Notes: generated by a model from the letters alone, not told the origin. A stretch of DNA of 40,254 nucleotides from Bog-159 sp049520215 (GCA_049520215.1 JBEKPZ010000019.1:1-40254), one strand, 5' to 3'; positions 15,129-26,669 are shown, counted from the stretch's first letter. A program made the numbers and translations.

Positions 15129-15698
15129 TTGAAACATTCGTTCCTGATAGCGACAGCCGCCGCCGGACTTACATTCCTGACGGGCAATATGAAAGCAGCC
15201 GACCCCGACACCAGCGCTGGGGCGGCATACTGCACACAAAGCGGTGGGACGGTGATCGACCGCCTTCCGATCTTCGGCACCAACGGTCCGCCCTCGAGTT
15301 GGCTCCCGCTCACCGGACCGCGCCAGTTTTGCCAGTTCACTTCGCCGACGGATGGCTCGCGGATTCACGTGCTGGTGCAGACGCTGTACGCGACAACCCC
15401 GACTCTGGCCGCGCTGGCCTACTATGCGAAGGTCACGCCGGGCCAGGGCGGCGGCGGCAATCCGGCGTCCTACTACTGCACGCAACTCGGCGGCTCGGAC
15501 TCGTTTGGCGGCGTGAACGCCGCGGGCGGCGGCTGGGTCGGTAAAGGCTCCAAAGATACGGTGCTGGAGGCTTGCATCTTCCCCGACATGTCGTCCATCG
15601 ATTCATGGGGCTTGTTTTACAACAGCGCCAGCATCGTTCGCGGGATCGACCTGACTACCGTGTTGCGGTACGCGCCACCACCGGCCGCGGGGCGCTAA
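15129..15698 (+). CDS. Secreted protein with DUF333-like domain(s)
   Basis: A 189-residue exported protein starting at TTG (15129), preceded by AAAGGAG (15117-15123) at 5-nt spacing, which decides the start. Residues 1-24 are a signal peptide (FLIATAAAGLTFLTGN). The C-terminal half, NPASYYCTQLGG ... EACIFPDMSSIDSWGLFYNS, matches the DUF333 pattern (NPAxxYCxxxGG, later CxxPDG, then EEWxLF) known from E. coli YoaF. The N-terminal half (AAYCTQSGGTVIDR ... RQFCQF) looks like a second, degenerate copy. DUF333 function is unknown. Upstream in-frame sequence belongs to the pseudogene and is not part of this gene. Confidence 0.75.
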   Translation: MKHSFLIATAAAGLTFLTGNMKAADPDTSAGAAYCTQSGGTVIDRLPIFGTNGPPSSWLPLTGPRQFCQFTSPTDGSRIHVLVQTLYATTPTLAALAYYAKVTPGQGGGGNPASYYCTQLGGSDSFGGVNAAGGGWVGKGSKDTVLEACIFPDMSSIDSWGLFYNSASIVRGIDLTTVLRYAPPPAAGR

Positions 15699-15800
15699 GC
15701 GGGCGCAAGGTCACTGCAGCCAGAAGCGAGGCGGCAATAGCAAATTCAGCCCGAAATGGCGTCGGCGAGCCAGTCGCTTGGAACGATGTAAAACGACGAA

Positions 15801-16000
15801 ATGGGAAGAAGTAACGTTTAGCTTTGCGCCTACAGACTTCGCTGCTGGAAGAAGTGCGCCGAGTTTCCGAAGCCGAAGGTGTAGCCCTCAACCAATTCAT
15901 CAACGTGGCCGTTGCCGAGAAGTTGTCGGCCCTAAGAACCGAGGAATATTTGCGCAAGCGGGCCGAACGCGGCACGTGGAAAGGGCAAAACGGATGCTGA
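15801..16000 (+). pseudogene. HicB/CopG-like antitoxin with a 2-nt frameshift
   Basis: From the ATG at 15801 the frame reads MGRSNV and stops at TAG (15819). From 15821 another frame reads ALRLQTSLLEEVRRVSEAEG and on through VALNQFINVAVAEKLSALRT to a TGA at 15998. Joined, this gives a typical RHH antitoxin of the kind MGRSNVALRL...EGVxLNQFIxxAVAEKLxALxTEEYL. Removing two bases (TA at 15818-15819) restores one continuous 66-codon frame. Either it is a recent pseudogene, or translation starts at the internal TTG (15824), giving 58 residues. No toxin gene follows; 16001-16111 shows nothing recognisable. Confidence 0.65.
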
Positions 16001-16111
16001 CCCGTCGAGGGAAGCCTCCTGCGCGAGGCGACCAATCGAACTGAGGAGGGCGAGGCCGGCACATGGGAAAATCGGGCGCGATACGGTGGCGGTTCCGGTG
16101 AATGCAATCAC

Positions 16112-16669
16112 TCAAGACGCGCGCAACTGCGAAGCCTCGATCATCGCCCGGTAGTGCTCCAGGCCGGGCACGCGCATGCCGGGCACTTTGGCCAGATCGT
16201 CCCAGCGCCGCAGCCGCACCGCCTCCCGCGCGAACGGCCTTTGCTCGAAGGCGAGCGCTTCGGCTTCGGTGAAAGCTCCGCCTTGCAATTGCAGACTCTG
16301 CACTGACGCAGGTGATAGCAGGCTCGAATACTCGGAGTCCGTGGCGCAGAGATAGCGCTTGGCGTCCACATGCATGCGCACCGGTGCGGCCACTTCGGGG
16401 CCGAAATGTTGCGCCAGCCAGGCATGCCCGAGGTCTTCGTGCCGCGCGTCGATACCCATATCTGCGACATGCTCCGGCATGTCATGCAGCAGGTGGCCGA
16501 TGTCGTGCAGCAGCGCCGCGACCACCAGCCAGTCCGGAGCATCGTCGCGCGTCGCATGATACGCCGCCTGCAACGCGTGTTCCAGTTGCGAGACCGGCTC
16601 CCCGAAGTACGCCGCGCCGCCTTTAGTTTCGAAGATTTCGATGATTTGATCGCCGATCCGCATAGCCAT
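16112..16669 (-). CDS. PhnZ-like HD-domain phosphonate oxygenase
   Basis: A 185-residue HD-domain protein matching the phosphonate-associated HD family. PhnZ is a mixed-valent di-iron oxygenase that splits the C-P bond of a 1-hydroxy-phosphonate, releasing phosphate. The signature Y21-F-G-E24 followed by QLEHALQAAYHA corresponds to PhnZ's Tyr24/Glu27 lid and first His ligand (here His31). H55-D56, H59, H77 or H82, and H100 supply further metal ligands. No PhnY-type 2-oxoglutarate hydroxylase is present, so the substrate may arrive already hydroxylated. The start overlaps the transporter stop by 1 nt. It is the last gene of the three-gene operon. Confidence 0.85.
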   Translation of the reverse strand: MAMRIGDQIIEIFETKGGAAYFGEPVSQLEHALQAAYHATRDDAPDWLVVAALLHDIGHLLHDMPEHVADMGIDARHEDLGHAWLAQHFGPEVAAPVRMHVDAKRYLCATDSEYSSLLSPASVQSLQLQGGAFTEAEALAFEQRPFAREAVRLRRWDDLAKVPGMRVPGLEHYRAMIEASQLRAS

Positions 16670-17967
16670 TACGCCCCTTGCACCACCGCAGCCCGCCGCT
16701 GGCCTATAAACAGCACCGCGGCCGCGCCACTCGATAGCAGCGCCACGCCTGCCAGCGCCAGAAACGCTCCGGTCCAGCCGAAACTCACCGAAATGCGCGC
16801 CACGGTGTCGCCCGCGAGGATACCGCCCAGATAGCCGACGCCATCGATGATGCCGGAGGATGTCGCGCTGCCATGCTTGCCGCCGAAATCCAAAGCGATG
16901 GCGCCCGCCAGGTAGGCATATGGTCCGATCACCAGGAAGCCGACCAACCCCACCAGAAATGTCGGCAGTCCGTGCCCGCCGCCCGCGCGCAGCGAGCCCA
17001 GCGCGAATAGCGCGACAGAACTTAGCAGCAGGCTGTAGAACATGATCGCCGAGCGGCCGGTGCGCCCCAGGCGATCGCTCCAGAAACCGGAAAGGAGCAC
17101 GGAAACGCCGCCGAATAGCGGAAACACCGCGCTCATTCCGGCTGCCTCCGCCTTACTATAGCCAACCACCTGGTTGAAGTAAGTGGGCGTCCAGGTATTG
17201 AAGGTCTCGCGCACCAGCGTGGTGCCGAGCGACAGCGCGCACACGATCCAGAATGCCGGGCTGCGGAACAGCGGCGCAAGCAAATCGCGCAGGCCGGACG
17301 GTTTCGGATCTTCGCCCTCGGCGCCGAACAGGTTCAGCGGATTCACTTCCGGCTCCGGGAGGCCGAGTTGGGCGCGCGATTCCTTCAGCAGCAACACATT
17401 CGCAATGAAGATGACGAACAACGTGCCCGCCGCCACCTGAAAGACCGCCCGCCAGCCGAACCCGTGGCCGATGAGGAACCCCATGAACTGGCGCGCCGCG
17501 GCGTCGCCGAACAGGTAGCTCAAGCTGATGGCTCCCATCACCGCGCCATACGAGGAGAACGAGAACCAGCGCGAGGCAATCTTCACCATGCCCGCCCAGC
17601 CCGATGATTGCACCAGGCGGTTGCCGATCCACGCCAGGGTGAAGACGGGCAATCCGCCGCCGACGGAAAACAGGATCGTGAACAGGATCGAGCCGCCCAT
17701 GCCGATCAGGAAATTCCGCTTGCCGCCCAGGAAATCGGCGATGCCGGCTAGGAAGAACTTGCCGATCGCATACGTCAGCACCGCGATCGAGGTGATGGCT
17801 CCGAGGCGAATCTTGGCTTGGGCTGGAGACATGCCGTGGGCCGCCAGTTCGTCGATGATGAGCGGGAGGCTGACAGAGAAGTCCGAGCGGCAGAGATAGT
17901 AGCCCGCGTAGCCGATGAAGAGAAGCGCGATGGTGAGCCCTTGCCAGACGGCCAGACGGCGGCGCAT
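16669..17967 (-). CDS. MFS transporter of the organophosphate:phosphate antiporter (GlpT/UhpT) type
   Basis: A 432-residue inner-membrane protein with 12 predicted membrane segments. The start WQGLTIALLFIGYAGYYLCRSDFS is the GlpT/UhpT signature (GYxxYYxxRxxFS), and FLAGIADFLGGKRNFLIGMG is the loop 2-3 motif. GlpT-type carriers exchange organic phosphates or phosphonates (fosfomycin, for example) for phosphate. Its place between two phosphonate-catabolism genes suggests phosphonate uptake. I chose the ATG at 17967, which overlaps the oxidoreductase stop (ATGA); longer readings upstream are out of the family pattern. Confidence 0.88.
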   Translation of the reverse strand: MRRRLAVWQGLTIALLFIGYAGYYLCRSDFSVSLPLIIDELAAHGMSPAQAKIRLGAITSIAVLTYAIGKFFLAGIADFLGGKRNFLIGMGGSILFTILFSVGGGLPVFTLAWIGNRLVQSSGWAGMVKIASRWFSFSSYGAVMGAISLSYLFGDAAARQFMGFLIGHGFGWRAVFQVAAGTLFVIFIANVLLLKESRAQLGLPEPEVNPLNLFGAEGEDPKPSGLRDLLAPLFRSPAFWIVCALSLGTTLVRETFNTWTPTYFNQVVGYSKAEAAGMSAVFPLFGGVSVLLSGFWSDRLGRTGRSAIMFYSLLLSSVALFALGSLRAGGGHGLPTFLVGLVGFLVIGPYAYLAGAIALDFGGKHGSATSSGIIDGVGYLGGILAGDTVARISVSFGWTGAFLALAGVALLSSGAAAVLFIGQRRAAVVQGA

Positions 17968-19076
17968 CAGAATCCCATCTCCTGCATGGTCTCTTCGGCG
18001 AGGCCGAACGCCAGCGTCATGCCGGCTCCGCCAGTGGCTGTGACCACGCGCACATTGGGCGCCGGCGAGACCGAGAGGTACGGCCGGTCCGGGTGTTTGG
18101 CGTAGATGCCATGCCAGTGCTGCGCGATCTCCAGCGCGGGTGCGTGGAGAAAGCCGCGGGCATAATCGAGAATGAGCTCGTCGATTTCGGCGTGATCGAA
18201 GGGATCGACAGCGGCGCCGTATTCGTGCGAATCGCCGATGGTGAGCTCGCGGCTGGCGGTCTGCGAAACGAGCACGTGGATGCCCCAGCGATCGTATGCG
18301 GGCGTCTCGGCGGCAATGCGCTGCTTCAGTGCGGGCAGGGTCCGGCACACCTGAAACGATTCATAGAAACGTAACGTCAGCCCGGCGGCTAAAGCGGGAC
18401 CGAGTTGCCATCCCTCCGGTTGCGGGCGGGTGCGCATCATCTGGAGTTTACACCGGGTGACGCCGCTTGATCGAAACATTTCCGGATAGAGCGTTTCGAA
18501 GTCGTGCCCGGTACACACGATGGCGGTCTCGAACGTCGAGAGATCCATGGAGTGGACGGCGGTGCTCCAGCGGAACTGCACGCCGAATCGCTCTGCCAAA
18601 TACCGGGGGATCTGCGCCAGCGCCACGCGCGGGTCCACTGTGATTTCGGTGGGGCTCCAAACGGCGCCGAGCAGGCCGTCGGGCCGGACGGCGTTGGTAC
18701 GCGCCAGCACGCCCGCCGCGTTCAACCACTCGCACGAGTAACCAAGCTTGGGAGCCACTTCGCAGAACTCGCGCGCAACGGCGGCTTCGTCCGCGCGGTA
18801 AGCCAAGTGCAGCGAGCCAGTCGGGAAATAGGGGAGGCGCGCGGCCGTCAGAAGTTCGACCCAGGCGGCGCGGCTGCCGAGAGCCATGTCGTGCATGCGG
18901 CCAGCGGGCTGCCCGATAGGCCAGATCATGCCGAAGTTACGGACCGACGCGCCCGCGGCCTGCGGGCTGCGTTCAAAGACCACCACCGAGCGTCCCCGCC
19001 GGGCCAGCGCATAGGCGTGCGCGAGGCCCACAATGCCCGCTCCGACGATCGCAACATCCGCGGTGTGGGTGGCCAT
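17967..19076 (-). CDS. FAD-dependent oxidoreductase, phosphonate-associated (TIGR03364-type)
   Basis: A 369-residue flavoprotein of the DAAO/GlpO-like class. The N-terminal dinucleotide motif is VAIVGAGIVGLAHAYALARRG (G12, G14, G17), followed by VVVFERSPQAAGASVRNFGMIWPIGQ, and the C-terminal FAD segment is VVTATGGAGMTLAFGLAEE. The NFGMIWPIGQPAG stretch is characteristic of the TIGR03364 group, which co-occurs with phosphonate catabolism and is thought to oxidise amino-phosphonates such as N-methylated 2-aminoethylphosphonate. Oxidative removal of the amine is inferred. First gene of the operon: it overlaps the transporter start by 3-4 nt. Confidence 0.82.
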   Translation of the reverse strand: MATHTADVAIVGAGIVGLAHAYALARRGRSVVVFERSPQAAGASVRNFGMIWPIGQPAGRMHDMALGSRAAWVELLTAARLPYFPTGSLHLAYRADEAAVAREFCEVAPKLGYSCEWLNAAGVLARTNAVRPDGLLGAVWSPTEITVDPRVALAQIPRYLAERFGVQFRWSTAVHSMDLSTFETAIVCTGHDFETLYPEMFRSSGVTRCKLQMMRTRPQPEGWQLGPALAAGLTLRFYESFQVCRTLPALKQRIAAETPAYDRWGIHVLVSQTASRELTIGDSHEYGAAVDPFDHAEIDELILDYARGFLHAPALEIAQHWHGIYAKHPDRPYLSVSPAPNVRVVTATGGAGMTLAFGLAEETMQEMGF

Positions 19077-19166
19077 GATAAGGAGAGGCTAGCGTATCTG
19101 AAAGAGGCGGCGCAAGCAGCGACGGGGCACCGATGCGCTATCGTGAAAGGGGGGAGAATCGCCACC

Positions 19167-19484
19167 ATGCCAATTATGCCCTCAGCCGTCGTGAACGAGG
19201 CCGAGATCGATCGTCGCGTAAAGGAAGTGGCACGTAAGTTGGCGCCTGACGTGGTGCGCATACGATACGCACTCACATTGAATTCCACCGGCGAGGAATC
19301 CATTTTTCTACGCATTGTGCTGTCCGACCTGGCGAGCACCGAAAAGAAGCTCCCGGAAGTCACCGGGCGCGTTAGAGCCGAATTGCGGAAGGAGATTGAC
19401 TTCGCCAAATTCGGCCTTTACACCTACTTCAACTTTCGTAGCCGTTCAGAGCAGGCTCAGCTCAAAGAGCCGGCGTGGTCCTGA
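19167..19484 (+). CDS. Uncharacterised protein paired with a HEPN protein
   Basis: A 105-residue alpha/beta protein. After an acidic-basic helix (NEAEIDRRVKEVARKLAPD) comes a strand pair (VVRIRYALTLNSTGEESIFLR, with IVLSDLAS) and a conserved-looking end, YTYFNFRSRSEQAQLKEPAW. I know no function. The pattern recalls short proteins encoded just before HEPN-fold proteins in many bacteria, so it may be the partner or antitoxin. A purine-rich stretch (AAAGGGGGGAGA, 19146-19157) precedes the ATG at 19167; the ATG at 19176 is an alternative. The HEPN gene starts 3 bp after the stop. Confidence 0.65.
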   Translation: MPIMPSAVVNEAEIDRRVKEVARKLAPDVVRIRYALTLNSTGEESIFLRIVLSDLASTEKKLPEVTGRVRAELRKEIDFAKFGLYTYFNFRSRSEQAQLKEPAWS

Positions 19485-19487
19485 GTA

Positions 19488-19958
19488 ATGGCATTCGCCG
19501 AGGACTTACTCGAGCAGGCGTATCATCTTGCCAAACGGGAGAAAACAAAACCCAAACAAGCGAGCCTGCGTCGAGCCGTTTCGACGTCGTATTACGCGCT
19601 GTTCCACCTGCTGGTCGGGGAGGTGGTGAGTAATTGGAAGAGGCCATACCAGCGCCCAAAACTGGCCAGGATCTTCGAGCATGGGCCAATGAGGAAGGCG
19701 TCGCAGCAATTGGCCAACCGCAAATTTGTCGGCGAGCCCGGATCAGCCGCCGCTAATCTCAAGAGCGTTGCGAGCGCGTTTGATGAACTCCAAGAGTTGC
19801 GGCACCTCGCCGACTATGATGAGTCCGAGAAATGGACGAGAGCGCGCGCCCTCGACGCGGTCAACCTCGCGAGAACCGCATTTAAGGCTTGGCAGGCTGT
19901 CAGGCTGGAGAGGATAGCTCAAGACTACCTCCTCCAACTCCTGATCCAGCGCCGCTGA
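19488..19958 (+). CDS. HEPN-fold protein (UPF0332-like)
   Basis: A 156-residue helical protein. The motif LRRAVSTSYYALFHLLVGEV (about 27-46) is the HEPN/UPF0332 helix with its YYAxFH core, and the later LRHLADYDESEKW is the second conserved helix of that group. HEPN proteins include RNase toxins with an Rx4-6H site; here the usual catalytic His after the Arg is not at the standard spacing (RHLADYD), so nuclease activity is uncertain. It is encoded 3 bp after the 105-residue protein, forming a two-gene operon that could be a TA-like module. Confidence 0.72.
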   Translation: MAFAEDLLEQAYHLAKREKTKPKQASLRRAVSTSYYALFHLLVGEVVSNWKRPYQRPKLARIFEHGPMRKASQQLANRKFVGEPGSAAANLKSVASAFDELQELRHLADYDESEKWTRARALDAVNLARTAFKAWQAVRLERIAQDYLLQLLIQRR

Positions 19959-20128
19959 AAACCCCGGTGTAACAAACCGCACCCTCCCGCTCACCCGCAT
20001 TACGCGCCATTCCTGTTGAAAAACCCGCCATTCGATGCGTCCCTCTTTATTTCCAATAGCTTAACAGGCGAAGATGCAGTCAATCGGGAGAGGTGTAGCT
20101 AAACCATCCCGGACTCAGAGGGAACATT

Positions 20129-21940
20129 ATGAGCACTCAGCCGTTTGAACCGAATGCTTCACCATCTGCCGGTCTGGTCCAGATCAATGCCGGCATCGAA
20201 GACGTCATCCAAAAACGCCTGGCGGAAGAGCGTGCGCGCCTCGAGCGCGAAGCCGGCGTAGTGAAACGCGAGTCGCACCAATTCAAACGGCCGGTGGAGC
20301 ATCCGTTCACCAAGGAACAACGCAGTCGGACCACGCTGCTGTTCGGCGGCCTCACCTGGAAGCACGAGAAACTCGTGCACGGCGCGCTGGAAGGTCTCGG
20401 TTACATCGCCGAAGCGGTGCCCACACCCAACGTGCGCGCATTCCAGACCGGCAAGGAATATGGCAACAACGGCCAGTGCAACCCGACTTACTTCACCGTC
20501 GGCAACCTGGTGCAGTATCTGCAAACCCTGGAAGAGCAGGGGTTGACCAAGCAGGAGATCATCGACCGCTACGTGTTCTTCACCGCGGGCGCCTGCGGAC
20601 CCTGCCGCTTTGGCATGTACGAAGCCGAGTATCGCCTGGCGTTGCGCAATGCGGGTTTCGACGGCTTCCGCGTCCTGCTGTTCCAGCAATCCGGCGGCTT
20701 GAGCCAGTCCGACGCCGAAGCCGGCCTGGAGATGAACCTGGACTTCTTCCTGGGCATTCTCAACGCGCTGAACTGCGGCGACGTGCTGAACGAAGTCGCG
20801 TATGCCGTCCGCCCCTACGAGGTCAATGCCGGCGAGACGGACCAGAAGCTCGACGAATCCATGGACTACATGCACGAGGTCTTCCGCAAGAAGCAGCCCT
20901 GGAAGATGGGCGACAGCCTGACGAAATACCTGGGCGGCTTCAAGGATACCGCGGAGTACATCGGCAAGTTCGTCAACCAGCTGAAGGGCGAGGATTATAT
21001 TCCGGCGCTGCACCGCTGCCGCGACGCGTTCAACGAGATCGAAATCGACCGGCTGCGCGTAAAGCCCATCGTGAAGATCACCGGCGAGTTCTGGGCGCAG
21101 ACCACCGAGGGCGACGGCAACTTCAACATGTTCAACTTCCTGCAGCGCGAGGGCGCGCAGGTGCTGGTGGAACCCATCGGCACGTGGATCATGTACATGA
21201 TTCACCAGGTGGTGCAGAAGTACAAGGACTTCAAGGGACTCGAAGAAGGCGCCGTGCTGCCGCCGCTGTGGCGTCTCGACAAGCGCGCCAAGATCGAATG
21301 GAGTTTCCGCAACAAAGTCGCGAAGCTGAAACTCGCGGAAGCCATCTTCAAGAACGAATACCACAAGATCGTCGGCGCGCTGGGCGACATCGCGCATCAC
21401 CTGGCCGACCAGTACGAATTGCAGCGCCTCGGCCATCCTTTCTATAACTCGCGCGCAGGCGGCGGCGAGGGCCACCTGGAAGTCGCCAAGAATATTTACT
21501 ATTCGAACAAAGACCTGGCCCACATGGTGCTGTCGGTGAAGCCGTTCGGCTGCATGCCCTCGACGCAATCGGATGGCGCGCAATCGGCGGTCGTATCGAA
21601 TTACAAAGACATGATCTACCTGCCGGTCGAGACTTCCGGCGAAGGCGAGATCAACGCCCATTCGCGCGTGCAGATGGCGCTCGGCGAAGCCAAGAACAAG
21701 GCGAAGAAGGAAATGGCCGAAGTTCTGGAGCGCACCGGCTTGACCATGGACGATTGCCGCGCCTGGGTGGAAGCGCACCCCGAATCGAAGCGTCCCGTGT
21801 ACCATGTGCCGCATAGCAAAGGCGTGGTGGGTCTGGCCGCCAATTTCGTGATGCACATCGCGGAGCAAATGCAAAGTGGGGCAGGCTCTAAGCCTGCGGC
21901 GGCCTCTCATGCCGCCCCTTCGCTCCAGTTGACGCACTAG
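20129..21940 (+). CDS. 2-hydroxyacyl-CoA dehydratase-like iron-sulfur protein (COG3581-type)
   Basis: A 603-residue cytoplasmic protein of the 2-hydroxyglutaryl-CoA dehydratase D-component/CoA-activase-associated superfamily. Cysteine motifs for an Fe-S cluster are GQCNPTYFTVGN, TAGACGPCRFGMYE and KPFGCMPSTQSDG. In characterised relatives such subunits receive one electron from an ATP-driven activase and reduce a difficult substrate; the substrate here is unknown. AGAGGGAAC precedes the ATG at 20129. The last ~22 residues (GAGSKPAAASHAAPSLQLTH region) are encoded by a palindromic repeat, so the natural C-terminus is probably just before it. The tandem activase gene starts 12 bp downstream. 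Confidence 0.85.
   Translation: MSTQPFEPNASPSAGLVQINAGIEDVIQKRLAEERARLEREAGVVKRESHQFKRPVEHPFTKEQRSRTTLLFGGLTWKHEKLVHGALEGLGYIAEAVPTPNVRAFQTGKEYGNNGQCNPTYFTVGNLVQYLQTLEEQGLTKQEIIDRYVFFTAGACGPCRFGMYEAEYRLALRNAGFDGFRVLLFQQSGGLSQSDAEAGLEMNLDFFLGILNALNCGDVLNEVAYAVRPYEVNAGETDQKLDESMDYMHEVFRKKQPWKMGDSLTKYLGGFKDTAEYIGKFVNQLKGEDYIPALHRCRDAFNEIEIDRLRVKPIVKITGEFWAQTTEGDGNFNMFNFLQREGAQVLVEPIGTWIMYMIHQVVQKYKDFKGLEEGAVLPPLWRLDKRAKIEWSFRNKVAKLKLAEAIFKNEYHKIVGALGDIAHHLADQYELQRLGHPFYNSRAGGGEGHLEVAKNIYYSNKDLAHMVLSVKPFGCMPSTQSDGAQSAVVSNYKDMIYLPVETSGEGEINAHSRVQMALGEAKNKAKKEMAEVLERTGLTMDDCRAWVEAHPESKRPVYHVPHSKGVVGLAANFVMHIAEQMQSGAGSKPAAASHAAPSLQLTH
21876..21916. repeat. REP-like palindromic repeat inside a coding region (copy R2)
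   Basis: GTGGGGCAGGCT-CTA-AGCCTGC followed by a GCGGC-loop-GCCGC hairpin. Same build as R1 at 675, including the GGCCTCTCA core. It is translated as part of the C-terminus of the 603-residue protein. The stop lies 22 nt beyond the repeat. Confidence 0.75.
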
Positions 21941-21952
21941 CCCGAGGGATCC

Positions 21953-25534
<3,582 letters not shown>

Positions 25535-25543
25535 TCGACTCTT

Positions 25544-25581
25544 GGCGGGCGGGCTTCAGCCGGCGCGGGGCTTAAGCCCCG
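25544..25581. repeat. REP-like palindromic repeat (copy R3)
   Basis: GGCGGGCTTCAGCCGGC followed by a perfect 16-bp palindrome CGGGGCTTAAGCCCCG (25566-25581). Same type as R4 at 31955. It starts 9 nt after the stop of the activase gene and probably ends that transcript. Confidence 0.75.
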
Positions 25582-25590
25582 TTCTTCCGC

Positions 25591-25596
25591 TACAAT
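25591..25596 (+). promoter_or_regulatory. Candidate -10 element of hicB
   Basis: TACAAT lies 9 nt before the hicB ATG at 25606, just after repeat R3. No Shine-Dalgarno sequence is present, again suggesting a very short or absent leader. No clear -35. Confidence 0.4.
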
Positions 25597-25605
25597 AGAC
25601 ATAGC

Positions 25606-25821
25606 ATGGTTGAGATTCAGCCTATCCGTGTCGAATTGGAACGAGAGGAAGATGGTCGAATCCTGGCTTCCGTTCCGGACCTTCCAGGCGTGATGGCCTA
25701 TGGCGTCAGCGAAGAGGAGGCTACGCGAAAAGTGAAGTCGATAGCCCTTCAGGTATTGGCTGACATGATCGAAAGCGGCGAGGATGTCCCCGAACCGCTG
25801 AAAGTCCTCTTCGCCGCGTGA
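25606..25821 (+). CDS. hicB: HicB-type antitoxin (intact)
   Basis: A 71-residue HicB partial RNase H-like fold protein. The pattern IRVELEREEDGRILASVPDLPGVMAYG, with the DLPGV turn, followed by a helix EEATRKVKSIALQVLADMIE, is typical (sequence given in two parts: VELEREEDGRILASVPDLPG and VMAYGVSEEEATRKV). It ends EPLKVLFAA without an added DNA-binding domain. The antitoxin is intact but its toxin, whose start overlaps the stop as GTGA, is broken. Confidence 0.85.
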   Translation: MVEIQPIRVELEREEDGRILASVPDLPGVMAYGVSEEEATRKVKSIALQVLADMIESGEDVPEPLKVLFAA

Positions 25822-25974
25822 GCGTCTGGCGTGCAACTAAGGCCAAGAGAGTCTATGCAGCCCTGCTGCGGCTGGTCTAACTTCACATTCTGCTTTCACG
25901 ACAGCGAAGAAGTAGGCCCTGCTGCGCTGTCCAAGATCGGCAAGGACACAGGACTCCGCCCTGAAGATCTCTGA
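25818..25974 (+). pseudogene. hicA: HicA toxin remnant with internal deletion
   Basis: Starting at GTG 25818 (overlapping the hicB stop), the frame reads MSVWRATKAKRVYAALLRL and stops at TAA (25878-25880). In a shifted frame, 25882-25974 reads FTFCFHDSEEVGPAALSKIG followed by KDTGLRPEDL and stop. These are the two ends of a HicA dsRNA-binding toxin (…AKRVxxALLRLGW… and …FHDSEEVGPxxLxKIxKxTGL…). The middle of about 20 residues, including the GSH segment with the catalytic His, is missing. The toxin should be inactive. Confidence 0.8.
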
Positions 25975-26110
25975 GGATGGGTATCCGGGCGGTGCCACGC
26001 CGCCCCCGATTAGGAAGCGCCTCCGGGTGGGTGGGCGACATGGAAGTGGCGGATCGCTCACCAATTCTCACTCACCCCTGTAATGGACAGAAGCCAGTGA
26101 ACGGAAGCGC

Positions 26111-26116
26111 TAGAAT
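26111..26116 (+). promoter_or_regulatory. Candidate -10 element 7 nt before an antitoxin start
   Basis: TAGAAT is followed by 7 nt and then the ATG at 26124, the same spacing as at vapB and the GloVer gene. No Shine-Dalgarno sequence lies upstream of the ATG. Confidence 0.4.
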
Positions 26117-26123
26117 AAACAAC

Positions 26124-26315
26124 ATGGACCGCGTATCACCAGAAGCCGTCAAAGATCTACCCAACCTGGTCCGCGCCGGCTCGTTCAGCCTGAATCGGCT
26201 GTTGAGCCACATCGATCCTGGAACAGCGGAAGAATCCGAGGCCTTCGTCCGCTTCATCTATGAGCAGCGCTGTACTGATGTCTCCGCCGAACGCAACGGC
26301 AAGATTGGTCGTTGA
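26124..26315 (+). CDS. Putative antitoxin preceding a broken PIN toxin
   Basis: A 63-residue, mostly helical protein beginning MDRVSPEAVKDLPNLVRAGS and continuing FSLNRLLSHIDPGTAEESEA. No known family is recognised with certainty. It overlaps the start of the PIN-domain remnant (26278) by 38 bp, the layout of an antitoxin-toxin operon, and that is the basis of the call. The frame looks intact. Confidence 0.5.
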   Translation: MDRVSPEAVKDLPNLVRAGSFSLNRLLSHIDPGTAEESEAFVRFIYEQRCTDVSAERNGKIGR

Positions 26316-26642
26316 CACGGATGTTGCCAGCTTTGTCTTCAAGTGGCACCCTGACTTCGCGCCCCACTACGTGAGAATCATCCGCGGGTTTGAACTGGTC
26401 CCTCGTTCATGACTCTGGCAGAGATGCGCCAAAGCGCTTTGAACGCGAATTGCCGACGGCCGCCTGTGTTCGACCTGGGCTGCGATTCGCATCGAGAGCG
26501 TGCGCAAGGACGGCCGATCAGTTCATCCGATGCCTGGATCGCCGCCACCGCGCTGGTTCTGCCCACTCCGCTCGTCACGAACAATCCCAAGGACTACTGC
26601 CATCTGGACAACCTGCAACTTATTTCAGCAGCCGCGACATAG
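26278..26642 (+). pseudogene. PIN-domain (VapC-like) toxin remnant with frameshifts and deletion
   Basis: From the ATG at 26278 one frame gives LVVDTDVASFVFKWHPDF and ends after 44 codons at 26412. The next frame, from about 26406, continues SFMTLAEMRQSALNAN. A third reading around 26480-26515 gives TWAAIRIESVRKDG, and the end (about 26513-26642) reads GRPISSSDAWIAATALVL, then TPLVTNNPKDYCHLDNLQLI. Together these are the parts of a PIN ribonuclease (first Asp in VVDTDVA, Asp in SSSDAWIAATA, TNN near the end) in the right order, with at least two frameshifts and about 30 residues lost in the middle. It cannot make a full toxin. Confidence 0.8.
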
Positions 26643-26669
26643 CCGCAGCTTCGGTTGTGTCGATTAGGA

